A stretch of DNA of 25,399 nt from an uncultured Prevotella sp. (lineage in GTDB: Bacteria > Bacteroidota > Bacteroidia > Bacteroidales > Bacteroidaceae): contig UQRP01000036.1 of NCBI GenBank assembly GCA_900543585.1, positions 1 to 25,399 on the forward strand, read 5' to 3'. Position numbers and translations under genes: made by a program. Position 1 is the first letter of the stretch. Each line of letters starts with the position of its first letter. Below, piece by piece: positions 8,346 through 15,543 of this stretch. The notes beneath the pieces are model-generated. The model made no database searches. It was not told the origin of the DNA and saw only the letters and a program-made list of their open reading frames with translations.

Positions 8346-9230
8346 ATGAAGAAGAAACATGTAAAGAGCACTGGCCGCTCAGGGCGCCTTCAGATGGTGA
8401 CCTTATGCATCAGCACAGCGATGGTGCTTATCCTGCTTGGCCTGGTGGTATTTTCCACGTTGACGGGTCGTAACCTCTCTGCCTATGTCAAGGAGAATCT
8501 TGCCGTGACAATCATGCTCGACCAGGACATGAACGACAACGAGGCTCAAACCATCTGCCGCAGTGTGGCGCAGCGGCCTTATATCAAGAGCATAAAGTTC
8601 ATCAGCAAGGAGTCGGCACTCCGTGATGCTGCCAAGGAGATGGGTGCTGACCCCGCCTCTTTCACTGATGGTGTCAATCCGTTCTCTTCTTCCATAGAGC
8701 TGACGCTCAAGAGCGACTATGCCAACAATGACTCCCTGCAATGGATTTCTGCTGAGCTGAAGAAATATCATAAAGTTTCAGAAATCACGTATCAGAAAGA
8801 TCTTATCGACGCTGTCAACCGCAACCTCACGAAGATAGGTGTGGCCTTGCTGGTCATCGCGGCGTTGCTCACCTTCGTCTCTTTCTCGCTTATCAACAAC
8901 ACCGTGCGCTTGGGTATCTATGCCCGTCGCTTCTCTATCCACACGATGAAGCTCGTGGGTGCGTCGTGGACGTTCATACGTCGGCCTTTCGTTTGGCAGG
9001 CTGTGGGCATCGGACTTATCGCCGCTTTGCTGGCCTGTCTGGTGCTGGCGGGAGGCATGTACGCCCTCTATCGCTACGAGCCGGAGATAGTGACCATTGT
9101 CACCTGGCGCGAGATGGCGATAACGGGTGGCTCGGTATTCCTCTTCGGTATCATCATCACGGCTATCTGCGCTAATATCTCAGTGAACAGATACCTCAAG
9201 ATGAAGGCAGGAGAGCTCTACAAAATCTAA
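8346..9230 (+). CDS. ftsX: Cell division protein FtsX (permease-like)
   Basis: A 294-residue FtsX. A basic cytoplasmic N-terminus precedes TM1 (about 17-39), a periplasmic domain of about 130 residues containing KFISKESALRDAAKEMG, then three C-terminal helices with the FtsX/MacB permease features NNTVRLGIYARRFSIHTMKLVGAS. With the ATPase FtsE (not in this window) it forms an ABC-type complex at the septum that controls peptidoglycan hydrolases rather than transporting a solute. The upstream in-frame TTG at 8271 is rejected because the promoter lies between it and this ATG. It is the first gene of a six-gene cluster. Confidence 0.93.
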   Translation: MKKKHVKSTGRSGRLQMVTLCISTAMVLILLGLVVFSTLTGRNLSAYVKENLAVTIMLDQDMNDNEAQTICRSVAQRPYIKSIKFISKESALRDAAKEMGADPASFTDGVNPFSSSIELTLKSDYANNDSLQWISAELKKYHKVSEITYQKDLIDAVNRNLTKIGVALLVIAALLTFVSFSLINNTVRLGIYARRFSIHTMKLVGASWTFIRRPFVWQAVGIGLIAALLACLVLAGGMYALYRYEPEIVTIVTWREMAITGGSVFLFGIIITAICANISVNRYLKMKAGELYKI

Positions 9231-9315
9231 GGAAAATATTAATTTTTATATGGCCATAATGTCCGGTTGGCGAGTCTCCTTTATTCAGGCTCCGTCGGAC
9301 TTAGGCACAACGACT

Positions 9316-9579
9316 ATGGAAAACAGAAAGAATTATGCATTCGACCGCACCAACTTCATCCTGTTGGGCGTCGGTTTTGCTATCGTCGTCATCGGTTTCA
9401 TACTCATGAGTGGGGCCAGTTCTACGGAACAGGCCTTCAACCCCGACATCTTCAGCTTCCGCCGCATCAAGGTGGCGCCGGTGGTGTGCTTCATAGGCTT
9501 CATCTCTATGATTTACGCCATCATCAGAAAGCCGAAGGACATTACCAATACTAACGCTAACTCAGAGACAAAGGAATAA
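9316..9579 (+). CDS. DUF3098 family small membrane protein
   Basis: An 87-residue protein with two hydrophobic segments (about 14-32 and 53-70) and the start MENRKNYAFDRTNF, as in the Bacteroidota DUF3098 family. That family is regularly located between ftsX and uppP, which suggests an envelope role, but no function is established. An in-frame ATG at 9250 would add 22 residues unlike the family start, so 9316 is chosen. The stop overlaps the uppP start by one base. The 85-base gap after ftsX holds a weak inverted repeat (GTCCG...CGGAC) of unclear meaning. Confidence 0.85.
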   Translation: MENRKNYAFDRTNFILLGVGFAIVVIGFILMSGASSTEQAFNPDIFSFRRIKVAPVVCFIGFISMIYAIIRKPKDITNTNANSETKE

Positions 9580-10454
9580 TGACGCTTCTCCAGACGATTA
9601 TCATAGCTATCGTGGAGGGACTCACGGAGTTCCTGCCCGTGTCCTCTACAGGCCACATGCTCATTGCCGAGAACCTCCTCGGTGTTGAGAACTCAGCCTT
9701 TGTCAGAGCCTTCACGGTTATCATCCAGTTTGGTGCCATCCTCTCTGTAGTGGTGCTCTATTGGAACCGTTTCTTCCGTCTCGACCACACCCCCGCCCCC
9801 GCGGGCAGTAGTAAGTGGCAGCAGATCAAGCATAAATGGTATTTCTACTGGCTCCTCATCGTGGCCTTCATCCCTACGGGCGTGATAGGCTTCGTGGTGA
9901 AGAAGAGCGGTATGATAGACTTCATGCTCACGCCTGAGAATGCCATCTGGATAGTTCCGGTGATGCTCGTCATCGGTGGTATCTTCATGCTCTTCTGCGA
10001 CAGGATTTTCAACAAGGGCCGTGAGGAGAATGCCATCACCGAGCGTCGTGCTTTCTGGATAGGTCTTATCCAGTGCTTCTCTATGATACCGGGCACGAGC
10101 CGCAGCATGGCCACCATCGTGGGTGGTATGTGCCAAAAGCTTACGCGCCGTCGTGCCGCTGAGTTCTCCTTCTTCCTCGCCGTCCCCACCATGGCGGCCG
10201 CAACGGGTCTCGACCTCTTGGAACTCTTCGTCGGCAGCAACGCTGTGGGCACCTCCTGGGCCACTACCGACAATATCATCATGCTCATCGTGGGTAGTGT
10301 CGTAGCCTTCATCGTGGCGCTCCTCGCCATGAAATGGTTTGTCGACTTCCTGTCGAAATACGGCTTCAAGTGGTTTGGTATCTACCGTATCATCGTGGGC
10401 GGCTTCATCCTCATCTGGATGCTGACGGGCCACAGCATGGTGATGTTCAGCTAA
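9579..10454 (+). CDS. uppP: Undecaprenyl-diphosphatase UppP (BacA)
   Basis: A 291-residue, highly hydrophobic protein. The N-terminal active-site motif EGLTEFLPVSSTGH (Glu13, Glu17, His26) corresponds to the catalytic Glu/His set of E. coli UppP, and the second motif PGTSRS carries the conserved arginine. It dephosphorylates undecaprenyl diphosphate to recycle the lipid carrier used for peptidoglycan and surface polysaccharides, and overproduction of the family confers bacitracin resistance. Length is normal. It overlaps DUF3098 by one base and is one base from truB, so it is translated within the same polycistronic message. Confidence 0.95.
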   Translation: MTLLQTIIIAIVEGLTEFLPVSSTGHMLIAENLLGVENSAFVRAFTVIIQFGAILSVVVLYWNRFFRLDHTPAPAGSSKWQQIKHKWYFYWLLIVAFIPTGVIGFVVKKSGMIDFMLTPENAIWIVPVMLVIGGIFMLFCDRIFNKGREENAITERRAFWIGLIQCFSMIPGTSRSMATIVGGMCQKLTRRRAAEFSFFLAVPTMAAATGLDLLELFVGSNAVGTSWATTDNIIMLIVGSVVAFIVALLAMKWFVDFLSKYGFKWFGIYRIIVGGFILIWMLTGHSMVMFS

Positions 10455-10455
10455 T

Positions 10456-11142
10456 ATGGATTTCATCAAAGGCGAGATTATCGCTATCGACAAGCCCTAC
10501 CGCATGAGCAGCTTCGGAGCCCTGGCCCATGTCCGTTACCTGCTCTCGCAGCATGTGGGGCAGAAGGTCAAGGTGGGACATGCCGGCACCCTTGACCCGC
10601 TGGCCACGGGTGTCCTCATCCTCTGTACCGGGCGTTGCACGAAACAGATAGAGGAGCTCCAGGCTCACACCAAGGAGTATACGGCGACCTTGCAGCTTGG
10701 TGCCACTACCGACAGCTACGACCTGGAGCATAGCGTCAACCACACCTATCCCTGGCGCCATATCACGCGTGAGATGGCCGAGGCGACCTTGCAGCGTTTC
10801 GTTGGCGACATCGACCAGGTGCCGCCAACCTACAGCGCCGTGAAGGTGGACGGCAAACGGGCGTATAAATATCGACGCAATGGCGAGAGCGTGGTCTTGA
10901 AACCCAAGCGCATACATATCGAGGAGATAGAGCTCACCGACTTCGACAGCGACAACGGGCGCATGTCCATCAGGGTGGTCTGCGGCAAGGGCACCTATAT
11001 CCGGGCCCTGGCGCGCGACATCGGTTTTGCCCTGAACAGCGGCGCTTATCTCACAGCGCTCAGACGCACACGCGTCGGCGACATAACAATTAAAGACTGT
11101 ATAGATTTTGACCACTTCAGTGAGTGGCTTTTGAATATATGA
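10456..11142 (+). CDS. truB: tRNA pseudouridine(55) synthase TruB
   Basis: A 228-residue TruB. The catalytic aspartate is Asp47 in VGHAGTLDPLATGVL, followed by the family motifs YTATLQLGATTDSYD and VPPTYSAVKVDGKRAY. It isomerises U55 in the T-loop of tRNAs. It lacks the long C-terminal PUA domain of the E. coli enzyme, which is normal for short bacterial TruB proteins. It starts one base after uppP and overlaps queA by ATGA, indicating translational coupling. Confidence 0.96.
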   Translation: MDFIKGEIIAIDKPYRMSSFGALAHVRYLLSQHVGQKVKVGHAGTLDPLATGVLILCTGRCTKQIEELQAHTKEYTATLQLGATTDSYDLEHSVNHTYPWRHITREMAEATLQRFVGDIDQVPPTYSAVKVDGKRAYKYRRNGESVVLKPKRIHIEEIELTDFDSDNGRMSIRVVCGKGTYIRALARDIGFALNSGAYLTALRRTRVGDITIKDCIDFDHFSEWLLNI

Positions 11143-12332
11143 AGTTATCACAATTTAAATTTGATTTGCCTCAGGAGCTTGTTGCTCTCTATCCGCACAG
11201 CATCGTGCGTGAGTTTACAAATGATGATGGTACCAAAGGCTCGTTCCGCGTCTACCGCCGTGATGAGTCGCGTCTGATGGTGCTTCACCGCAAATCTGGT
11301 GAGATAGAACTCTATAAGAAAGACGCCAAAGGCCATCCCATAGAAGGCGAGTATCTCGACTTCCGTAATGTCATCGACTATTTCGGTGAGGGCGACACCT
11401 TCGTCCTCAACGACACCAAGGTCTTCCCCGCACGTCTCTATGGCACGAAGGAGAAGACGGATGCGAAGATAGAGGTCTTCATCCTCCGCGAGCTGAACGA
11501 GGAGACGCATCTCTGGGATGTCCTCGTGGAGCCGGCACGTAAGATTCGTATCGGCAACAAGCTCTTCTTCGATGATGCCGGCGTCATGGTTGCCGAGGTC
11601 TATGACAACACCACCAGCCGTGGCCGCTCCCTTCGTTTTCTCTACGACTGTTCCCACGAGCAGTTCGTCCACGACCTCTTTGCCTTAGGCGAGGCTCCGC
11701 TGCCTGTCTATGTCCTCAATGGTCGCCCTGCTGAGCCGAAGATGGAGCTCATGCACGTCCACTCCCATGCCACCAAGGAGGACATGGAGAACTTCCAGAC
11801 CATCTACGCTCGCCATACGGGTGCCGTCACGGCGCCTGCTACAGGCTTGCACTTTAGCCGTGAGTTGATGAAGCGCATGGAGATAAAGGGCATCAACACG
11901 GCCTTTATCACCCTGCACTGTAGTCTGAGCAACTTCTCACAGATAGAAGTCGAGGACCTCTCCAAGCATAAGATGGACTCAGAGGCCATGACGGTGACCA
12001 AGGAGGCTTGCGACATCGTCAATGCCACCAAGCGCGCCGGGCACCATATCTGCGCCGTCGGTTGCAGTACGGCAAAGGCTACGGAAACAGCCACGGGAAC
12101 AGACGGATTCCTGAAAGAGTACGACGGATGGACTTCGAAGTTCATCTTCCCGCCTTACGACTATCAGCTTGCCGACAGCATGGTGGCTAACTTCTACCAT
12201 CCTGAGTCGACACTCGTCATGTCTACGGCAGCCTTCGGTGGCTATGAGAACGTCATGGAGTGCTATAACTTAGCTGTGAAGCACGGCTATAAGTTCGGAT
12301 GCTTCGGCGACAGCCTGCTCATCGTCGACTGA
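11139..12332 (+). CDS. queA: S-adenosylmethionine:tRNA ribosyltransferase-isomerase QueA
   Basis: A 397-residue QueA that transfers and isomerises the ribosyl moiety of SAM onto 7-aminomethyl-7-deazaguanine in tRNA, giving epoxyqueuosine. Recognisable family segments are SQFKFDLPQELVALYP, VLNDTKVFPARLYG, YARHTGAVTAPATGLHFS and the C-terminal YNLAVKHGYKFGCFGDSLLI. It is about 50 residues longer than many QueA proteins, with insertions near residues 24-36 and 60-72. The ATG at 11139 overlaps the truB stop (ATGA) and gives the expected N-terminus; the longer frame from 11124 is rejected. The stop overlaps the folK start (TGATG). Confidence 0.95.
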   Translation: MKLSQFKFDLPQELVALYPHSIVREFTNDDGTKGSFRVYRRDESRLMVLHRKSGEIELYKKDAKGHPIEGEYLDFRNVIDYFGEGDTFVLNDTKVFPARLYGTKEKTDAKIEVFILRELNEETHLWDVLVEPARKIRIGNKLFFDDAGVMVAEVYDNTTSRGRSLRFLYDCSHEQFVHDLFALGEAPLPVYVLNGRPAEPKMELMHVHSHATKEDMENFQTIYARHTGAVTAPATGLHFSRELMKRMEIKGINTAFITLHCSLSNFSQIEVEDLSKHKMDSEAMTVTKEACDIVNATKRAGHHICAVGCSTAKATETATGTDGFLKEYDGWTSKFIFPPYDYQLADSMVANFYHPESTLVMSTAAFGGYENVMECYNLAVKHGYKFGCFGDSLLIVD

Positions 12333-12739
12333 TGGCTACTGTATACCTTTCTTTAGGGTCCAATTTAGGCAACCGCCGCCGCATTGTCAAGGATGCCATC
12401 CAGATGATAGGGCAGAAGGTGGGACCGGTGCTCAGGCAGTCGTCGCTCATAGAGACGGACCCCTGGGGCTTCGAGTCACCCAATAAGTTCATCAACGCCT
12501 GTGTCTGCTGCCATACCGTGCTCTCGCCCCGCGAGCTACTCCAAGCCACGCAACAGATAGAAAAGGTCATGGGACGCACGGGGAAGAGCACCAATGGCGA
12601 ATACCATGACCGCATCATTGACATCGATATCCTTCTCTATAACGATGTCCATATCGATGAGCCGGACTTGAAGATTCCGCATCCGCTGATGAAGGAGCGT
12701 GACTTCGTCATGAAGCCGCTAAAGGAAATCTTGGAGTAG
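12332..12739 (+). CDS. folK: 2-amino-4-hydroxy-6-hydroxymethyldihydropteridine pyrophosphokinase
   Basis: A 135-residue FolK. It has the N-terminal YLSLGSNLGNR, the pterin-site ETDPWGFESPNKFINA, the Mg-ATP motif YHDRIIDIDILLY and the C-terminal IPHPLMKERDFVMKPL. It transfers pyrophosphate from ATP to hydroxymethyl-dihydropterin in folate synthesis. Slightly short compared with about 160 residues in E. coli, but all motifs are present and the last helix ends normally. The start overlaps the queA stop by one base. It is the last gene of the ftsX cluster; a terminator lies about 225 bases downstream. Confidence 0.95.
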   Translation: MATVYLSLGSNLGNRRRIVKDAIQMIGQKVGPVLRQSSLIETDPWGFESPNKFINACVCCHTVLSPRELLQATQQIEKVMGRTGKSTNGEYHDRIIDIDILLYNDVHIDEPDLKIPHPLMKERDFVMKPLKEILE

Positions 12740-12796
12740 ATTAATAGAAGTACTTCCGGGCTTCTTCTCTTCCGTACTCCCGCTCTTCCGTATGCA

Positions 12797-12884
12797 TGGC
12801 ATATGCCACAGACATCGCTGGCATTTGTCGTAGACTTCGCTGGCAAATACCACAGATATCGGTGGCATTTGCCGCGCATGTTGC
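12797..12884. repeat. Four-copy 22-bp degenerate tandem repeat
   Basis: Four contiguous 22-base units start at 12797, 12819, 12841 and 12863; each begins TGGCA and most end in TCG(C/G). Unit 1 contains the perfect palindrome TGGCATATGCCA. Units 3 and 4 contain an inverted pair GGCAAAT (12842-12848) and ATTTGCC (12867-12873). The period is not a multiple of three, so it is not a protein repeat. It lies in the 318-base gap between folK and rpsO; the rest of that gap shows only the terminator. Confidence 0.8.
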
Positions 12885-12964
12885 GAAGCATTGCGCTGAG
12901 GAATCTCCTTATCCGCACTCAGGAAAGAGGCTGTTGGTAATGAGGCGTTTAGCTATAAACGAAA

Positions 12965-13008
12965 AAAAGGTAGAAAGACTTGCGTCTTTCTACCTTTTAT
13001 AGTTTTTG
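12965..13008. terminator. Terminator between folK and rpsO
   Basis: A perfect 15-bp inverted repeat (12965-12979 with 12984-12998) with a 4-base loop, A-rich before and T-rich after. It probably works in both directions for the convergent folK operon and rpsO. Confidence 0.88.
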
Positions 13009-13057
13009 TTTTACCTGATGCCTTATCCGTTAGGATAAATAGGAAGCACGCGGCAGA

Positions 13058-13327
13058 TTACTTTCTCAGACCGAGGGCCTTGATGATGGCACGGTAGCGG
13101 TTGATGTCGCGCTCCTTGAGGTAGCTGAGCAGACGACGACGCTTACCTACGAGCTGTGTCAGGGCGCGTGTGGTCACGTAGTCCTTGTGGTTAGCCTTGA
13201 CGTGCTCTGTCAGGTGTGCGATACGATAGGTGAACAGTGCAATCTGTGCCTCTGCTGAACCTGTGTCTGTGGTACCCTTGCCGTACTTGCCGAAGATCTC
13301 GGTCTTCTTCTCTTTGTCTAAATACAT
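13058..13327 (-). CDS. rpsO: 30S ribosomal protein S15
   Basis: A complete 89-residue S15, the standard length. It shows the conserved segments GSAEAQIALFTYRIAHLTEH, HKDYVTTRALTQLVGKRRRLLSYL and YRAIIKALGLRK. It binds 16S rRNA at the central domain junction and is an early assembly protein of the small subunit. It is monocistronic here: convergent with folK and divergent from typA. The long leader (about 105 bases) could allow the autoregulation known for S15 in other bacteria, but the leader structures differ between phyla, so this is only a possibility. Confidence 0.98.
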   Translation of the reverse strand: MYLDKEKKTEIFGKYGKGTTDTGSAEAQIALFTYRIAHLTEHVKANHKDYVTTRALTQLVGKRRRLLSYLKERDINRYRAIIKALGLRK

Positions 13328-13414
13328 TTTTAAAGTGATTAATTGTTTGGTGCATCAACGACATCCTTCTCTCGCCGGGAAGCCTTAATCACAACCCCCT
13401 ACGAAGTCGAATGC

Positions 13415-13469
13415 TCCGGTTTTTCCGGAAATGCGGTGCAAAGTTACTAAAAATATGGAACTTAACAAT
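13415..13469 (-). promoter_or_regulatory. rpsO promoter and leader hairpin
   Basis: On the minus strand a -33-like ATTG (13469-13466) is followed after 19 bases by TAACTTTG (13446-13439). Just inside the predicted transcript is a hairpin TCCGG-TTTTT-CCGGA as read on the plus strand (13415-13429). The leader to the ATG at 13327 is about 105 bases and may hold S15 autoregulatory structure. Confidence 0.6.
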
Positions 13470-13489
13470 GCTTTACCATATTTTTTTCG

Positions 13490-13497
13490 TAATTTTG
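13490..13497 (+). promoter_or_regulatory. -7 promoter box for typA
   Basis: TAATTTTG on the plus strand, 85 bases before the typA ATG. No good -33 box is visible. It is 43 bases from the rpsO -7 box on the other strand, so the two promoters are divergent and close. Confidence 0.5.
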
Positions 13498-13582
13498 CAC
13501 CAGAATTAGCAAATACATTCATAGGCAAGGGCAGAATTCTGTGCAAGCAGATGGTTTCTGCCTCTAATCTCAAAGTAAAAAG

Positions 13583-15385
13583 ATGCAAGACATTCGTAAC
13601 ATTGCAGTGATTGCGCACGTCGACCATGGAAAGACTACCTTGGTTGACAAGATGCTTATCGCCGGCAAGTTGTTCCGTGACGGACACGACGACAGCGGCG
13701 AAGTGCTCGACTCCAACGATCTGGAGCGTGAGCGAGGGATAACAATTCTTTCAAAGAACGTTTCGATACATTGGAAAGGAGTCAAGATAAATATTCTCGA
13801 TACCCCGGGTCACTCTGATTTCGGTGGTGAGGTGGAGCGTGTGCTCAACATGGCCGATGGCTGTCTTCTCCTCGTCGACGCCTTCGAGGGTCCTATGCCG
13901 CAGACACGCTTCGTGCTGCAAAAGGCCCTGCAGATAGGTCTGAAGCCTATCGTCGTCGTCAACAAGGTCGACAAGCCCAACTGCCGTCCTGAGCAGGTCT
14001 ATGAGATGGTCTTCGACCTGATGTGCGACCTTAACGCCACTGAGGACCAGCTCGACTTCCCCGTCATCTATGGTTCTGCCAAGCAGGGCTGGATGGGTCC
14101 GGATTATAAGAAGCCGACGGACAACATCGACTATCTCCTCGACAAGATTGTGGAGGACATCCCCGCTCCTAAGCGTATCGAGGGTACACCGCAGCTGCTC
14201 ATCACCTCTCTTGACTATAGCAACTACACGGGCCGTATCGCTGTGGGCCGTGTCCATCGTGGCACGCTCAAGGACGGTATGAACATCACCATCTGCCATC
14301 GCGACGGCAGTCAGGAAAAGACGAAGATTAAGGAGCTCCACACCTTCGAGGGTATCACCCACAAGCGTGTCGACGAGGTGAGCAGTGGCGACATCTGCGC
14401 TGTCATCGGTTTGGAGAACTTTGAGATTGGCGATACCATCGCCGACTTTGAGAATCCTGAGCCCCTGCCTCCTATCGCTGTCGATGAGCCTACGATGAGT
14501 ATGCTCTTCACCATCAACGACTCTCCTTTCTTTGGCCGCGAGGGTAAGTTCTGCACCAGCCGTCAGATTAACGACCGCTTGCAGAAAGAGCTGGAGCGCA
14601 ACATCGCCCTGCGTGTGGAGCCTGTCGAGGGCTATACCGACCGTTGGATTGTCAAGGGCCGTGGCGTCCTCCATCTCTCTGTCCTCATCGAGACCATGCG
14701 CCGTGAGGGCTACGAGCTTCAGGTGGGCCAGCCGCAGGTTATCTACAAGGAGATTGACGGTGTGAAGTGCGAGCCGATAGAGGAACTCGACATCAACGTC
14801 CCCCAGGAGTATTCTTCCAAGATGGTGGATATGGTGACCCGTCGTAAGGGTGACCTCACGGGTATGGACACCGAGGGCGACCGCGTCAACATCACCTTTG
14901 ATATTCCGTCGCGTGGTATCATCGGCCTGCGCACCAATGTGCTCACCGCCAGCCAGGGTGAGGCTATCATGGCTCACCGCTATAAAGAGTATCAGCCTTT
15001 CAGAGGTGAGATCGTGCGCCGTACCAACGGTTCTATGGTCTCCATGGATACAGGCACAGCCTATGCTTATGCCATCGACAAACTTCAGGACCGTGGTAAG
15101 TTCTTCATCGACCCGGGTGAGGAGGTCTATGGTGGCGAGGTCGTCGGCGAGCATGTTCACGACAACGACCTTGTTGTCAACGTCTGCAAGGCTAAGCAGC
15201 TCACCAACGTCCGTGCTTCCGGTTCTGACGAGAAGGCACACATCGTGCCGAAGACGGTCATGAGCTTGGAGGAGTGCCTGGAGTATATCAAGGAGGATGA
15301 GTATGTGGAGGTTACTCCTAAGAGCATGCGCATGCGCAAGATTATCCTCGACCACCTGGAGAGAAAGCGCGCTAACAAAGACTAA
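13583..15385 (+). CDS. typA: Translational GTPase TypA/BipA
   Basis: A 600-residue ribosome-binding GTPase of full length. The G1 motif AHVDHGKT is at 11-18, the switch-I region contains RERGITI, G3 DTPGH is at 73-77, G4 NKVD at 127-130 and G5 SAKQG near 163; the EF-G-like domains and BipA-specific C-terminal part follow to VTPKSMRMRKI. BipA acts like EF-G or EF4 on the 70S ribosome, and is linked to 50S assembly, low-temperature growth and stress. It is transcribed divergently from rpsO and ends at a good terminator. Confidence 0.97.
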   Translation: MQDIRNIAVIAHVDHGKTTLVDKMLIAGKLFRDGHDDSGEVLDSNDLERERGITILSKNVSIHWKGVKINILDTPGHSDFGGEVERVLNMADGCLLLVDAFEGPMPQTRFVLQKALQIGLKPIVVVNKVDKPNCRPEQVYEMVFDLMCDLNATEDQLDFPVIYGSAKQGWMGPDYKKPTDNIDYLLDKIVEDIPAPKRIEGTPQLLITSLDYSNYTGRIAVGRVHRGTLKDGMNITICHRDGSQEKTKIKELHTFEGITHKRVDEVSSGDICAVIGLENFEIGDTIADFENPEPLPPIAVDEPTMSMLFTINDSPFFGREGKFCTSRQINDRLQKELERNIALRVEPVEGYTDRWIVKGRGVLHLSVLIETMRREGYELQVGQPQVIYKEIDGVKCEPIEELDINVPQEYSSKMVDMVTRRKGDLTGMDTEGDRVNITFDIPSRGIIGLRTNVLTASQGEAIMAHRYKEYQPFRGEIVRRTNGSMVSMDTGTAYAYAIDKLQDRGKFFIDPGEEVYGGEVVGEHVHDNDLVVNVCKAKQLTNVRASGSDEKAHIVPKTVMSLEECLEYIKEDEYVEVTPKSMRMRKIILDHLERKRANKD

Positions 15386-15406
15386 TGGATTATTCAATAT
15401 AATGAG

Positions 15407-15443
15407 AAAGCATCGTGGAAGAGATTTCTGCGATGCTTTTTTT
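15407..15443 (+). terminator. Rho-independent terminator after typA
   Basis: A 9-bp perfect stem (15407-15415 with 15431-15439), 15-base loop, continuing into a run of T to 15443. It starts 22 bases after the typA stop. Confidence 0.88.
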
Positions 15444-15489
15444 GTGTCTTCCTCTCCTGTAGTTAACTTGTTTATTTCTCTTGGAATCA

Positions 15490-15530
15490 CTTGCTGTTCA
15501 CGATAATTTTGTCTAACTTTGCGGTGAACA
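15490..15530 (+). promoter_or_regulatory. Promoter of the AAA-ATPase/nuclease gene, flanked by an inverted repeat
   Basis: CTTG (15490-15493), a 20-base spacer and TAACTTTG (15514-15521) form a reasonable Bacteroidota promoter 23 bases before the ATG. A 7-bp inverted repeat, TGTTCAC (15495-15501) and GTGAACA (15524-15530), flanks the -7 box and could be an operator. Confidence 0.55.
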
Positions 15531-15543
15531 AAAATTTAGGGCT

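Noticed and set aside
9693..10493. 266-residue antisense frame over uppP
   Set aside because: Highly charged His/Asp/Glu-rich product typical of the complement of a membrane-protein gene.
12637..13002. Open frames on both strands across the 22-bp repeats
   Set aside because: They arise from the tandem repeat, whose period is not a multiple of three, and overlap folK or the terminator.
13751..15490. 579-residue open frame antisense to typA
   Set aside because: It lies opposite a certain, full-length typA and is repetitive low-information sequence (many Leu, Val, Asp, His) caused by codon bias on the other strand.
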